From Archaeoglobus_B sp964471215 (GTDB lineage Archaea; Halobacteriota; Archaeoglobi; Archaeoglobales; Archaeoglobaceae): a stretch of 31,665 nucleotides of DNA. The position numbers were made by a program, and so were the translations under genes. Location of the stretch: assembly GCA_964471215.1 (NCBI GenBank), contig CAYYFC010000017.1:1-31665 (forward strand), read 5' to 3'. This document shows positions 9,482 through 16,443 of this stretch, one piece after another. The notes under the pieces were generated by a model that worked only from the letters and a program-made list of their open reading frames with translations, searched no databases and was not told the origin of the DNA. Numbering within the stretch: the first letter of the stretch is position 1; every line of letters starts with the position of its first letter.

Positions 9482-11149
9482 TTAAGCGTTTTTACGGAAA
9501 TCGAAGACAACTTCATCTATGAGTCTGCAGAACTCCTCCTTCATCCTCTCAAACTCATCCCTACCTATTTTCACCCTTACACCGTCTATCTCTGTTTCCT
9601 CTTCTAAAAGCCTCTTTGGGAATTCCACATCCCTTATCCTTATACCCCTAATCTCGTTTATCTCTATCTCTGTTCTCAATATTCTCCTTCCGACTTCTCT
9701 AAGCTTTTTCACGTCAAATTCAATTCCCAGAATTGATAGAGCTTCCGCCGCCTCTTTCGGCTCGATACCTATGAACGAGCAGACACATGTCGAGTCGATC
9801 CATGCCCTGTCCATTGCTAGTCTCAGAGCAAATTCAGCCTTTCCCTTTGCAGAAATCCTCTTCTCCACGCTCATTCTAAGCTCTTCCCCGGCCGTCCAGG
9901 CCTTCAGATGGCAGCCAAACCTTGGAAGTATGTAGCTGAATGTCATACCCCTGAGGACCCTCGGATCGTATGCCGGGAGGTTCATACCCATTACATCAAC
10001 GGACAAATCTCTTGCGCCGATTTTTTCCGCAGCTATCCTCGTACCCTCTGCAAGTAAATCTCCTATGTCCTCTCTCATAGCTATCTTCCTTATTACATCA
10101 GATATGTCCCTTATCTCGTAATCCAAAATTCCCCTCTCGACGCATTCCTTAAGAAATGCAACCGTGCTTCCAGTGTTTATAGTATCCAATCCTAGATCGT
10201 CGCACAGGTAATTTGCCTCTATTATCTTTCTTATATCAGGTTGATTGCAGTTAGCTCCGAATGCCCATACTATTTCATATTCAGGGCCATCCACAAGCCC
10301 GAAATCCGTTTTTACAAGCTTTCCACATCTCAATGGGCAGTTGTAGCATGTGTGATTTGATTCGACGAATCCCCTTATCCTCCCATAGCTCATGTCGAAT
10401 TCGAAGTGACTTCTCCTCCAGTTATCCGTTGGGTATGCATGAGCTGAATTGACGACGGGTGTTAGGCTTAAGGTTCCACCCCTTTCGGCCCAATCCCTCA
10501 TCCTTCTTATCCTGTCAAGTATTTCATCCGATACCTTTTTTATCTCCCCGTTCGCCCTTATCTCCCTCTTACCCCTTACAACTATCGCCTTTATCCTCTT
10601 CCATCCAAGAACTGCTCCGTGACCTCCCCTTCCTGCCGTATGTAGATCGAACTGAGTCGAAGCAAATCTCACGAGATTTTCTCCTGCTGGACCTATGGAC
10701 AAAACCTCACCCTTATGCCTTTCCTTTAGATAACTCACGGTCATGAAGTTTCCAAGTCCCCATAGCTTTTCGGCCGAATGGAACCTAACCTTACCGTCAT
10801 CGACTTCAACGTAAACGGGTCTATCGCTCCTTCCGTATATCTTTATGACCTCGAATCCCGATCTTCTTAGACCGTATGAAAAGTATCCTCCTGCAGAAGA
10901 GCACGTGTAAGTATTTGTAAGAGGTGAAATCGTCACGACCCATGTCCTGTTTACAGCGGGCAGAATTCCTACAAGCACGGATGTTAGAACAAAAACGGAA
11001 TTTTCATGACTGAAGGGTTCGGCTTTTGGATTTCCCTCCCTTAACAGTACAGCTCCAAGCCCCCTACCTCCTATAAAATCCACGTAATCCGAAAGATCGA
11101 CCTCCTCAGCCTTCTCGTTGCTAAGATCTATTTCAAGCATTTTTAGCAT
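9482..11149 (-). CDS. aor: Aldehyde:ferredoxin oxidoreductase family protein (tungsten-pterin enzyme)
   Basis: 555 residues from the ATG at 11149, chosen because AAGGTT lies just before it and the family normally starts with a short MLxxLEIDL-type N-terminus; ATG 11140 is an alternative. Oxidises aldehydes to acids and reduces ferredoxin with a tungsto-bispterin cofactor. The N-terminal domain has the FIGGRGLGAVLL and SIGPAGENLVRFA segments typical of the family. The 4Fe-4S ligands are C268-x2-C271-x3-C275 (TCYNCPLRC), with a fourth Cys at about 455 or 457 (TCVCSF). It is somewhat shorter than the Pyrococcus AOR (about 605), closer to the AOR/WOR paralogs of Archaeoglobales. The substrate cannot be inferred. 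It sits between endonuclease V and npdG, all on the minus strand. Confidence 0.9.
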   Translation of the reverse strand: MLKMLEIDLSNEKAEEVDLSDYVDFIGGRGLGAVLLREGNPKAEPFSHENSVFVLTSVLVGILPAVNRTWVVTISPLTNTYTCSSAGGYFSYGLRRSGFEVIKIYGRSDRPVYVEVDDGKVRFHSAEKLWGLGNFMTVSYLKERHKGEVLSIGPAGENLVRFASTQFDLHTAGRGGHGAVLGWKRIKAIVVRGKREIRANGEIKKVSDEILDRIRRMRDWAERGGTLSLTPVVNSAHAYPTDNWRRSHFEFDMSYGRIRGFVESNHTCYNCPLRCGKLVKTDFGLVDGPEYEIVWAFGANCNQPDIRKIIEANYLCDDLGLDTINTGSTVAFLKECVERGILDYEIRDISDVIRKIAMREDIGDLLAEGTRIAAEKIGARDLSVDVMGMNLPAYDPRVLRGMTFSYILPRFGCHLKAWTAGEELRMSVEKRISAKGKAEFALRLAMDRAWIDSTCVCSFIGIEPKEAAEALSILGIEFDVKKLREVGRRILRTEIEINEIRGIRIRDVEFPKRLLEEETEIDGVRVKIGRDEFERMKEEFCRLIDEVVFDFRKNA

Positions 11150-11192
11150 AACCTTAATCTTGAGAACAGTTAAATAAAGTTTAACATCAAGG

Positions 11193-11876
11193 TCAGATTT
11201 CGAAGAAAGATGACAGATCGGTTCCACTTCTCGATCTCGTTGCAAGCTCGTGAGCAAGTCTTATCGGTTCGGGGAGTTTGTGACCTTTAAGACATGACTT
11301 CACTATTTTCAGAGAAGTTTCCGGTGTTATATAGCTCCCAGGAGATATGAATATGGGTTTGCAGTTGCTACATGTTTTTAAGGCGTATCCGATAACATCT
11401 TCACCATAGTATATCGGGCTCTCCTTCATGACCTCTTTAGGATACACTACATCGCCGAAAAGCTTTTTCTTGGTAATTCCAACGGTCGGAATTCCCAGCT
11501 CCAGTGCTATATAAGTTGCAAGACCGCATCTCCTCGGATGGGCTATCCCGCTTCCGTCAACAAGTATGACGACTTTTTCTATTCCCCTTAAAGCTTTCTT
11601 CAGAACTTTAACGGCAGGTTTTCCCTCCCTGAACATAAGAAAGGTCGGGATGTACGGGAAGTCAATGTTCTCAACGCTTACGCGTTTGCTTACCGGATTC
11701 AGATCGGGGAAGCTCAGGACTACGCATGCCGATATAACTCTCTCCCTCTCCCCCCTTTTGATGAAAGCCTGGTCGACTCCTGCAACGTACCTAAGCTCGT
11801 CAATTCTAATATAATCCTTTAAGACAACCCTGTTTGAAAGCTCTTCCTGGAGTTTCTTCAGCCTCTCAAGATCCAT
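11193..11876 (-). CDS. nfi: Endonuclease V (deoxyinosine 3' endonuclease)
   Basis: 227 residues from the ATG at 11876 (MDLERLKKLQ), close to the 221-residue Archaeoglobus enzyme; an upstream ATG at 11939 would add 21 unconserved residues. Cuts DNA near deoxyinosine arising from adenine deamination, a frequent lesion at high temperature. Family motifs are present: GVDQAF with D35, the PYIP wedge at 74-77 followed by FRE, and DGSGIAHPRRCGLA with D107 and H113. The C-terminal SPGSYIT segment also fits. The region upstream holds no gene but has an inverted-repeat promoter (12035-12082) and a hairpin RNA (11989-12033), so expression may start about 155 bases upstream with a structured leader (inference). 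Confidence 0.92.
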   Translation of the reverse strand: MDLERLKKLQEELSNRVVLKDYIRIDELRYVAGVDQAFIKRGERERVISACVVLSFPDLNPVSKRVSVENIDFPYIPTFLMFREGKPAVKVLKKALRGIEKVVILVDGSGIAHPRRCGLATYIALELGIPTVGITKKKLFGDVVYPKEVMKESPIYYGEDVIGYALKTCSNCKPIFISPGSYITPETSLKIVKSCLKGHKLPEPIRLAHELATRSRSGTDLSSFFEI

Positions 11877-11988
11877 ATTTAACAGTCTGACGAATCCTAT
11901 TTCTACTTTACTACAGAGCAATGGATTTTTTCCAGGCATGCACTGCCAAAATTCAATACGATTTCCTATGCAGAAGGGGTTGTGAGTT

Positions 11989-12033
11989 ACGGGAACGATT
12001 TGCCGGAGCAGGACTACCGGATTTCGCTACCGT
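11989..12033 (-). ncRNA. Predicted structured RNA hairpin downstream of inverted-repeat promoter
   Basis: Read on the minus strand this segment folds into one long stem-loop. The outer stem is ACGG/CCGU, then GCGA/UCGU after a UA/UC internal loop, then CCGG/CCGG after an AAU/CAAA internal loop, with an apical AG/CU pair closing a short loop. The 5' end coincides with the start site predicted about 25 bases downstream of the TATA box at 12055-12066. No open reading frame covers it. It could be a small regulatory RNA or the 5' leader of the endonuclease V mRNA, which begins 113 bases further on. ACA occurs downstream of the stem, but no k-turn is visible, so an H/ACA guide assignment is not supported. 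Confidence 0.4.
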
Positions 12034-12034
12034 T

Positions 12035-12082
12035 TTCTTACCTAACCATTACAATAAAATATATACATTGGTTAGGTAAGAA
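12035..12082 (-). promoter_or_regulatory. Inverted-repeat operator enclosing a TATA box (site A)
   Basis: A perfect 14-bp inverted repeat: TTCTTACCTAACCA at 12035-12048 and its reverse complement TGGTTAGGTAAGAA at 12069-12082, separated by 20 bp. On the minus strand the spacer reads ATGTATATATTTT..., an archaeal TATA box. The same arms and spacer core recur at 17604-17650 before the DUF6788-like gene, also reading on the minus strand. A protein binding both arms would straddle the TATA element and probably block TBP/TFB. Transcription would run toward endonuclease V through the hairpin at 11989-12033. Confidence 0.65.
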
Positions 12083-12097
12083 CAGTTTATGCAGATT

Positions 12098-13048
12098 TTA
12101 TGCAATTGTTCGGTGAACATCTGGATCGGTTTGAAAATACCTCCTGAACACGTCAAATTCAACATCTAACTCAGTTCTTATCCCAATTTTGTGCAGCATG
12201 TCGTTTGCCTCGAAAACGCTTCTGCTGCCTTCGACTGCTTTTGGAAGGGGTGATAGCTCGTAAACTGTCGACGTGTCGACGTAGAATATTAACGCGTTTA
12301 GTATCGAAACCTCTATGACCGCCTTATCCCATACCCTCTGTCTACCGAAGAATCCCATTGATGCCATTATTGGTATCTTGGATGCTGTCGTTTCAACTTC
12401 CTCTATAAAACCCGATAACCTTTCTGCAAAATCCCTCGATATGAGATTTGCACCCAGCAACCCGTCTCTCTCCGCTATCTCACTCAGATACATCTCCAAT
12501 TCATGTCTCGTTAGCTCTCCATCGCTTCCAAACCCGACTATCGCTATCATCGATTTCAGCTTTTTAAGGGAGGCTATCATGATTGAATCTGCGAGGGGAC
12601 TGTGAAGACCACTCTCTCTTCCCCTCGCCAGCGAATCACCTCCTGCATCTACACCCACCACAAGATCTATATCCTCATCCTCGACGAATTCCTTCAGACT
12701 CCTTGTCAAACTCAGCTCTCCCTTTGTTATGTCTATACCAACAACCTCGGAGTTCAGAAAATCCGATACCTGCGATGCTATAAGCCTTATCCCGTCAACC
12801 GTGCTATTTCTGTTTATCCACGCAAGGCATTCGTTTATTATCCTGCAGTTCCTTATCTCCTCGACTGATCTTGGTCCCGGCTTTTTATCCCTGCTAATCC
12901 TCTCCCATATGACCCCTCCGTATATGCACTCGACATCGAAGATCTCGAAAAAGTCTCCGACTGCCAGCGTACTTACTATGTCACCGCCACCACCTATACC
13001 TATCAGAAGGGCTCTTTTCACATCCTTCAGAATCTTCAGTATTCTCAT
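12098..13048 (-). CDS. DUF1152 family protein, function unknown
   Basis: 316 residues, matching in length and character the archaeal DUF1152 family, whose function has not been established to my knowledge. Visible features are an N-terminal glycine-rich nucleotide-binding-like loop GIGGGGDIVSTL (about 17-28) and a second glycine/aspartate segment GVDAGGDSLARG near the middle. Both suggest a Rossmann-like fold binding a nucleotide or phosphate, but no catalytic motif is recognisable. There is no signal peptide or membrane segment, so it is cytoplasmic. It shares a short promoter region with the divergent small basic gene at 13122. Its 3' end lies 15 bases from inverted-repeat site A, which points the same way and does not drive this gene. 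Confidence 0.8.
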   Translation of the reverse strand: MRILKILKDVKRALLIGIGGGGDIVSTLAVGDFFEIFDVECIYGGVIWERISRDKKPGPRSVEEIRNCRIINECLAWINRNSTVDGIRLIASQVSDFLNSEVVGIDITKGELSLTRSLKEFVEDEDIDLVVGVDAGGDSLARGRESGLHSPLADSIMIASLKKLKSMIAIVGFGSDGELTRHELEMYLSEIAERDGLLGANLISRDFAERLSGFIEEVETTASKIPIMASMGFFGRQRVWDKAVIEVSILNALIFYVDTSTVYELSPLPKAVEGSRSVFEANDMLHKIGIRTELDVEFDVFRRYFQTDPDVHRTIA

Positions 13049-13090
13049 AAGCTTTAGGAGAATCTCTCAAGATTTATCCTTTACCAAAAC

Positions 13091-13100
13091 CTTTTTAAAT
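13091..13100. promoter_or_regulatory. Shared TATA-like element between divergent genes
   Basis: CTTTTTAAAT lies about 27 bases upstream of the plus-strand ATG at 13122 and about 47 bases upstream of the minus-strand ATG at 13048. Because A/T runs read as TATA boxes in both directions, it could serve either or both genes. AGGAG at 13116-13120 directly precedes the plus-strand ATG and supports that start. Confidence 0.4.
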
Positions 13101-13121
13101 TGCCTTCTCAAATCTAGGAGC

Positions 13122-13307
13122 ATGGGTAAAACTGGAAGCGTTACATGGGTTAAGATAAAGAAGAGAAAGAAGCAGGAGTACAGGCTTGTTCCCACCAAGT
13201 GGCAGCACTACAAAAAACCCGGTCCCAACCAGAAGTACACTTCGGACGGGAAGAGAAGAAGAAGGATTGCCAGATCACCGAAATCTATACTCGGAATCAA
13301 AAGCTAA
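13122..13307 (+). CDS. Small basic archaeal protein (DUF5350-like)
   Basis: 61 residues beginning MGKTGSVTWVKI, very rich in Lys/Arg (KIKKRKKQEYR, GKRRRRIARSPK). The MGKTGS start and the KKPGPNQKY segment look like the small archaeal family I recall as DUF5350, conserved in methanogens and relatives; this family name is from memory and unchecked. The composition suggests binding to RNA, ribosomes or DNA, but no function is known to me. The longer upstream frame is only the antisense shadow of DUF1152; the ATG at 13122, with AGGAG just before it, is the true start. Its last 33 bases overlap the 3' end of the convergent trm1 gene. It is the only plus-strand gene between 7220 and 15900. Confidence 0.75.
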   Translation: MGKTGSVTWVKIKKRKKQEYRLVPTKWQHYKKPGPNQKYTSDGKRRRRIARSPKSILGIKS

Positions 13308-14372
13308 CTTCTCAACATCCCTTATACTTGCATCTGTTTTGAAAACAACTCCTGAATAGTGAACTCTTGAAGCCGAAAATCCGTTTTCCCTGAGTTTTTC
13401 AATTATTGAATCCATGGGTGGTGGAGAGGACTTCAGCATCTTTGAAATCCTATGAACGTTGAATCCGAATGGTATTTCCAGCTCGTTGTATATCGATTTC
13501 AAAAAGGATCTTACAGCTTCAACATTCTCGCATTCTAGCTCATCGGAGGAATCGATCATTTCCCTTACAAATTCCTTGCTGTGAAGTTCTCCGATCCACA
13601 TGGGCCCCATCATGATGAACTTCCCACCGCACTCACATCTCTCAAAGCATTCACCCTTCATGCTCGTCCATTTCCTGTTGAGACATCTTGGACAGTAGAA
13701 GAGATAACCTATCTTTTCGAACATATCCTTGGCGAATCTAACGGATTTCCTGAACATGACGTGAACCCTGTAATAGTGTTCTCTTGCCCACGATACGAGA
13801 ACTATTAAACCCTTATCGTACTTCGTGGCTTCTCTGACAATCTTACCTATTAGCACTCTCAAACCAACTTCTGGATAGAACTCCGTCATCTCGACGTAAG
13901 CTGAGTACTTCTTCAGACCCGATTCGACAGCTGATCCACAAAGAGCCGCGGTGTCCGTTGCGGTTATGCTCAAATACTTCAGTGCGGAGGAGCAGGCGGA
14001 ATCTATGAATTCCGCGGGAGATCCAAAAGGATCTAAATCGACATGGGTGAACCTCATCTCCCTCATAAGGGAGTTTGCATCTCTATTGTAAACCGTCCCC
14101 TCTATCCCGTTCAGCTTAAGGTTTTCCGTTATCAGTTCCACAGCCCTTTTATCCCTGTCGTTGAAGTGGGAGTTGTAACCGGCCTCCACTCTTGCCCTTA
14201 TACCCCTTACACCTGTCGCCGCCAAGGCATCTAGGAAGATTACATCCCTCTTCTCACGTTTCGCTATCGTTTTGAATACAAGTACATCCAGATGCCTGCA
14301 GAAAGTCATCTTAGGATTGTAAAACACATTCCTGTCGAGTTTTATCCTAACCCTTCCTTCTCTTATAATCAT
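13275..14372 (-). CDS. trm1: tRNA (guanine26-N2)-dimethyltransferase
   Basis: 365 residues, normal for archaeal Trm1. Uses S-adenosylmethionine to dimethylate G26 of tRNA. A class I methyltransferase fold is visible with the SAM loop DALAATGVRGIRA (about 48-60), an acidic residue after the next strand (NDRD) and the catalytic-pocket motif D114-P-F-G-S-P. The N-terminal NPKMTFCRHLDV segment is also typical. The C-terminal domain has a zinc-ribbon-like cysteine set (CPRC and CERCECGG). Its start overlaps the upstream THEP1 gene by 26 bases, so the two are co-transcribed. Its 3' end overlaps the convergent small basic gene. Confidence 0.95.
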   Translation of the reverse strand: MIIREGRVRIKLDRNVFYNPKMTFCRHLDVLVFKTIAKREKRDVIFLDALAATGVRGIRARVEAGYNSHFNDRDKRAVELITENLKLNGIEGTVYNRDANSLMREMRFTHVDLDPFGSPAEFIDSACSSALKYLSITATDTAALCGSAVESGLKKYSAYVEMTEFYPEVGLRVLIGKIVREATKYDKGLIVLVSWAREHYYRVHVMFRKSVRFAKDMFEKIGYLFYCPRCLNRKWTSMKGECFERCECGGKFIMMGPMWIGELHSKEFVREMIDSSDELECENVEAVRSFLKSIYNELEIPFGFNVHRISKMLKSSPPPMDSIIEKLRENGFSASRVHYSGVVFKTDASIRDVEKLAFDSEYRFR

Positions 14373-14871
14373 CGATTATCCTCCCTATTATCTCCTCAGC
14401 AATCCTGTCCCTGTTCTGCTCGTTAAGGACGTAAAGTTCGAACTCATTTCTTATCCTCTCAAGCAAGGGATGTTTCGCCTTATAGTGTATCGTGAAAAGA
14501 AGATTATCCCTTTTCATTAGATCCTGTACTTCTGAAACGAAGTAATCGCTTTTAAGCTCCATGGGCCCTATCTCATCTATTATCACGAATTCGGAGGACT
14601 TGTAATCCCTTATAAGCCTCGCAAACTGATCTATAGATTCGACGAAGACTGCATACTTCCCAACCTTTACCCTCCCACTCCCAACCCTTGCAAGCCAGAG
14701 CTCTTTATTGCTCTTCAGATCTCTAAGCTTAAAACCTATCCTCGTACCTCCCCTTCTAACCTCAAACGTTACGAATCCAGATATGTCCATTACATCCTTT
14801 AAAGAGTTGTAAACCTTAAGACAGAGCGTTGTCTTACCTATACCCGGCCTGCCAGTTACAGCTATTCTCAC
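14347..14871 (-). CDS. THEP1-type nucleoside-triphosphatase
   Basis: 174 residues, the usual length for the THEP1/NTPase family first characterised in Aquifex. Walker A is GRPGIGKTT at residues 7-15 and Walker B is VIIDEIGPMEL with D99-E100. Family members hydrolyse ATP, GTP and other NTPs slowly in vitro; the cellular role is uncertain, with links to RNA metabolism suspected. The overlap with trm1 is consistent with an RNA-related role, but that is inference. A TATA-like TATTTAAATC (14891-14900) lies about 25 bases upstream of the ATG, so the message is likely leaderless. It is the last leftward gene before the origin region. Confidence 0.9.
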   Translation of the reverse strand: MRIAVTGRPGIGKTTLCLKVYNSLKDVMDISGFVTFEVRRGGTRIGFKLRDLKSNKELWLARVGSGRVKVGKYAVFVESIDQFARLIRDYKSSEFVIIDEIGPMELKSDYFVSEVQDLMKRDNLLFTIHYKAKHPLLERIRNEFELYVLNEQNRDRIAEEIIGRIIDDYKRRKG

Positions 14872-15255
14872 ATTAGAGATTATTCTGATGTATTTAAATC
14901 AATTTTGAGTCCAAAGAACTCCCAGTTAAATTCCATGGAAGATCTGTTAAATTTCTCATCGTAACTTAGTTTCATAACGTCAAGGTTAAACCATACTTCT
15001 ATCCATTATTCAATAATATAAAAAAATATATTTTATTTTCTTTTTGGCGTTTTCTCAATCATAAGCAATTAAGTTAGAATTCTGAATGATATTTTTGATT
15101 CTTTTAAAGAATAACACTAAAATTACATATTAAAAATATATTTTGAAATTAATGCAGTCGAAATATTCTGAATGTTTTACGTCAAATTAAAATTAAACTT
15201 TTAGACTTTTTTCAAATATTATCAATTGATTATATATTTAATTACCATCCTCGAG

Positions 15256-15285
15256 CCCCGACCCCCTTATTTCCTGTGGAAACCC
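15256..15285 (-). other. Origin recognition box 1 (ORB)
   Basis: On the minus strand this reads GGGTTTCCACAGGAAATAAG followed by GGGGTCGGGG. The near-palindromic TTTCCACAGGAAA core plus an adjacent G-string is the layout of archaeal ORB elements bound by Orc1/Cdc6. The G-string points left into the AT-rich stretch at 14990-15245. Confidence 0.8.
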
Positions 15286-15368
15286 TTGACTCTACCCAAT
15301 TAACCACAACAAACAATCTATATTTTTATAATAAGTTCTCAATTGTGAATTTTTGATGATGATTATGA

Positions 15369-15390
15369 GGGTTTCCACAGGAAATAAGAG
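15369..15390 (+). other. Origin recognition box 2 (short ORB, weak G-string)
   Basis: Reads GGGTTTCCACAGGAAATAAG then AG. It has the same 16-base core TTTCCACAGGAAATAA as the other two copies, but the G-string is degenerate (AAGAGAAAA), like a mini-ORB. It is inverted relative to ORB 1, with dyad centres about 102 bp apart, and faces an AT-rich stretch on its right. Confidence 0.7.
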
Positions 15391-15467
15391 AAAATAATAC
15401 AATAGTTCAATTAATAATTATTATAAAAATTATATCTCCGGTTGAGGCATCTAAAAAATGTACTAGA

Positions 15468-15902
15468 CTAACCAACCTTTCTTAAAGTCTTTTTAAGTTT
15501 ATCTATAATAATAAGAATCTTATCTATTAAACAAACAATCCTTTCTATTTCTTCCAATTCCTCTGATTTATCTATTCTACCTACAAGCCTCATTACACAG
15601 TTTATGAGAATTTTATCAATCTCATCGTATTTTATATCGTATTTTATTTCAGATACTGCTCTATCCTTTTTGATCAACTCCATCTTTTCCTTTTCTTCTT
15701 CTTTTACTTCTTCTTTCTTTTTTAATTCTACAAGAACTTCTCCATCTTTTTCAATTATCTCTGCATCCCTTTTACAGCTGGGGCAGAAAGTTCTACCCTT
15801 ATATTTAAACAGGGGCATTTTGCACTCAGGACAGTGGTAAGCTAGCATTTTTGCTCCCTTAAACAAGAGTTCTACAGCCTCCGAAATTTTTTTATCTTCC
15901 AC
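15468..15902 (-). CDS. Zinc-ribbon protein of the Sjogren/scleroderma autoantigen 1 (ZNRD2) type
   Basis: 144 residues if translation starts at the GTG at 15902; the family normally begins just before the helix ISEAVELLFKGAKML, and no ATG lies between. A helical segment is followed by a C4 zinc ribbon, C24-P-E-C27 and C40-P-S-C43, an acidic/basic charged linker (KKKEEVKEEEKEKME) and a helical C-terminal region. Archaeal members of this family are of unknown function. It is divergent from the UPF0147 gene, 53 bases away, and both lie inside the ORB-bounded origin region, where replication-linked genes are often found. No replication function is shown by the sequence itself. The start is the least certain point. 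Confidence 0.75.
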   Translation of the reverse strand: MEDKKISEAVELLFKGAKMLAYHCPECKMPLFKYKGRTFCPSCKRDAEIIEKDGEVLVELKKKEEVKEEEKEKMELIKKDRAVSEIKYDIKYDEIDKILINCVMRLVGRIDKSEELEEIERIVCLIDKILIIIDKLKKTLRKVG

Positions 15903-15955
15903 GTCATTAAGTCTATTGACACAATATAAAAAATTACGGTTTTGAGGTGATGAAC

Positions 15956-16216
15956 ATGAATAAAAAGGAATTAGAGAGCGTATTAGATGCACTGGATAGA
16001 ATTATCCAAGACGACTCCGTTCCGAGAAACATAAGGAGGATTGCAAGCGAAATCAAGGAAAATCTCCTACATGGAAAAGATAGCTTGGCCGTCAGAGCAG
16101 CTACTGCAATATCGATACTCGAGGAGGTTTCATCAGATCCGAACTTACCTATGCACGTCAGAACTTTGATATGGAATCTATCTAGCCAGCTGGAAAGGTT
16201 GGCAGTAGAGAAATAA
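15956..16216 (+). CDS. UPF0147 family protein
   Basis: 86 residues from the ATG at 15956, preceded by GAGGTG at 15944-15949; a GTG at 15947 and an ATG at 15950 are possible but would overlap that ribosome-binding site. The sequence is an all-helical small protein with VPRNIRRIASEIKENL and AAISILEEVS-like segments typical of UPF0147, an archaeal family of unknown function. It has no cysteines, no membrane segment and no signal peptide, so it is cytoplasmic. The divergent start of the zinc-ribbon gene is 53 bases away, with the AT-rich ACAATATAAAAAATT between them as a possible shared TATA element. It lies between ORB 2 and ORB 3. Confidence 0.88.
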   Translation: MNKKELESVLDALDRIIQDDSVPRNIRRIASEIKENLLHGKDSLAVRAATAISILEEVSSDPNLPMHVRTLIWNLSSQLERLAVEK

Positions 16217-16327
16217 ACTCTCATCTTTATTAAATAGTGTATAAATAATTCTGAAAATTTTTTATAAAAATGAACAATAACCTGAATTCCAGGAGATCTC
16301 CCAACACTTCATGTTAATGCATAATTC

Positions 16328-16360
16328 GATTTCCACAGGAAATAAAGGGGTGGGGGTCTC
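16328..16360 (+). other. Origin recognition box 3 (ORB) with strong G-string
   Basis: Reads GATTTCCACAGGAAATAAAG followed by GGGTGGGGGTC. The 16-base core is identical to the other two copies, and the G-string is the longest of the three. It is oriented rightward, opposite to ORB 1, toward the AT-rich stretch 16361-16430 that would be the unwinding element on this side. Confidence 0.8.
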
Positions 16361-16430
16361 AAATATATTAATATATTTTAAAATACATATTATTTGCTAT
16401 AATATTCCCTTAACCTTTTAAAATTGAAAT
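16361..16430. other. AT-rich candidate duplex-unwinding element and promoter
   Basis: Almost pure A/T (AAATATATTAATATATTTTA and more) immediately after the G-string of ORB 3. It also contains TATA-like stretches such as TATAATATT that could serve the protease gene starting at 16444, so replication and transcription signals overlap here. Confidence 0.5.
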
Positions 16431-16443
16431 CTCAGTGAATCTT

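Larger units (their letters stand above)
14872..15467. other. AT-rich non-coding origin region (left part)
   Basis: About 600 bases without a credible gene. It holds the THEP1 promoter (14891-14900), a very AT-rich stretch at about 14990-15245 that could unwind easily, two ORB elements in opposite orientation (15256-15285 and 15369-15390, dyad centres about 102 bp apart), and a second AT-rich stretch at 15391-15440. A 10-bp direct repeat ATTCTGAATG occurs at 15079 and 15165. With the third ORB at 16328 this is best read as the left half of a chromosomal replication origin. Confidence 0.7.

Noticed and set aside
11940..12034. A tRNA or H/ACA guide RNA between endonuclease V and DUF1152
   Set aside because: No cloverleaf, T-loop consensus or CCA-proximal acceptor stem can be formed, and no k-turn is seen in the hairpin; left as an unclassified structured RNA.
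12035..12082. Inverted repeats as ends of a tiny transposable element
   Set aside because: The spacer is only 20 bp, has a conserved TATA core, and in both copies the orientation relative to the downstream transcript is the same; no target-site duplication is visible.
12729..13121. Long N-terminal extension of the small basic protein at 13122
   Set aside because: The extension is antisense to the DUF1152 gene; the ATG at 13122 has AGGAG and a TATA element at the right distances.
15079..15174. 10-bp direct repeat ATTCTGAATG as an initiator or regulator site
   Set aside because: Only two copies in very AT-rich DNA and no dyad; could easily be chance.
15256..16360. The three TTTCCACAGGAAATAA copies as a CRISPR array
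   Set aside because: They are in mixed orientation, unevenly spaced (about 100 bp and about 960 bp) and separated by genes; core plus G-string fits ORB elements instead.
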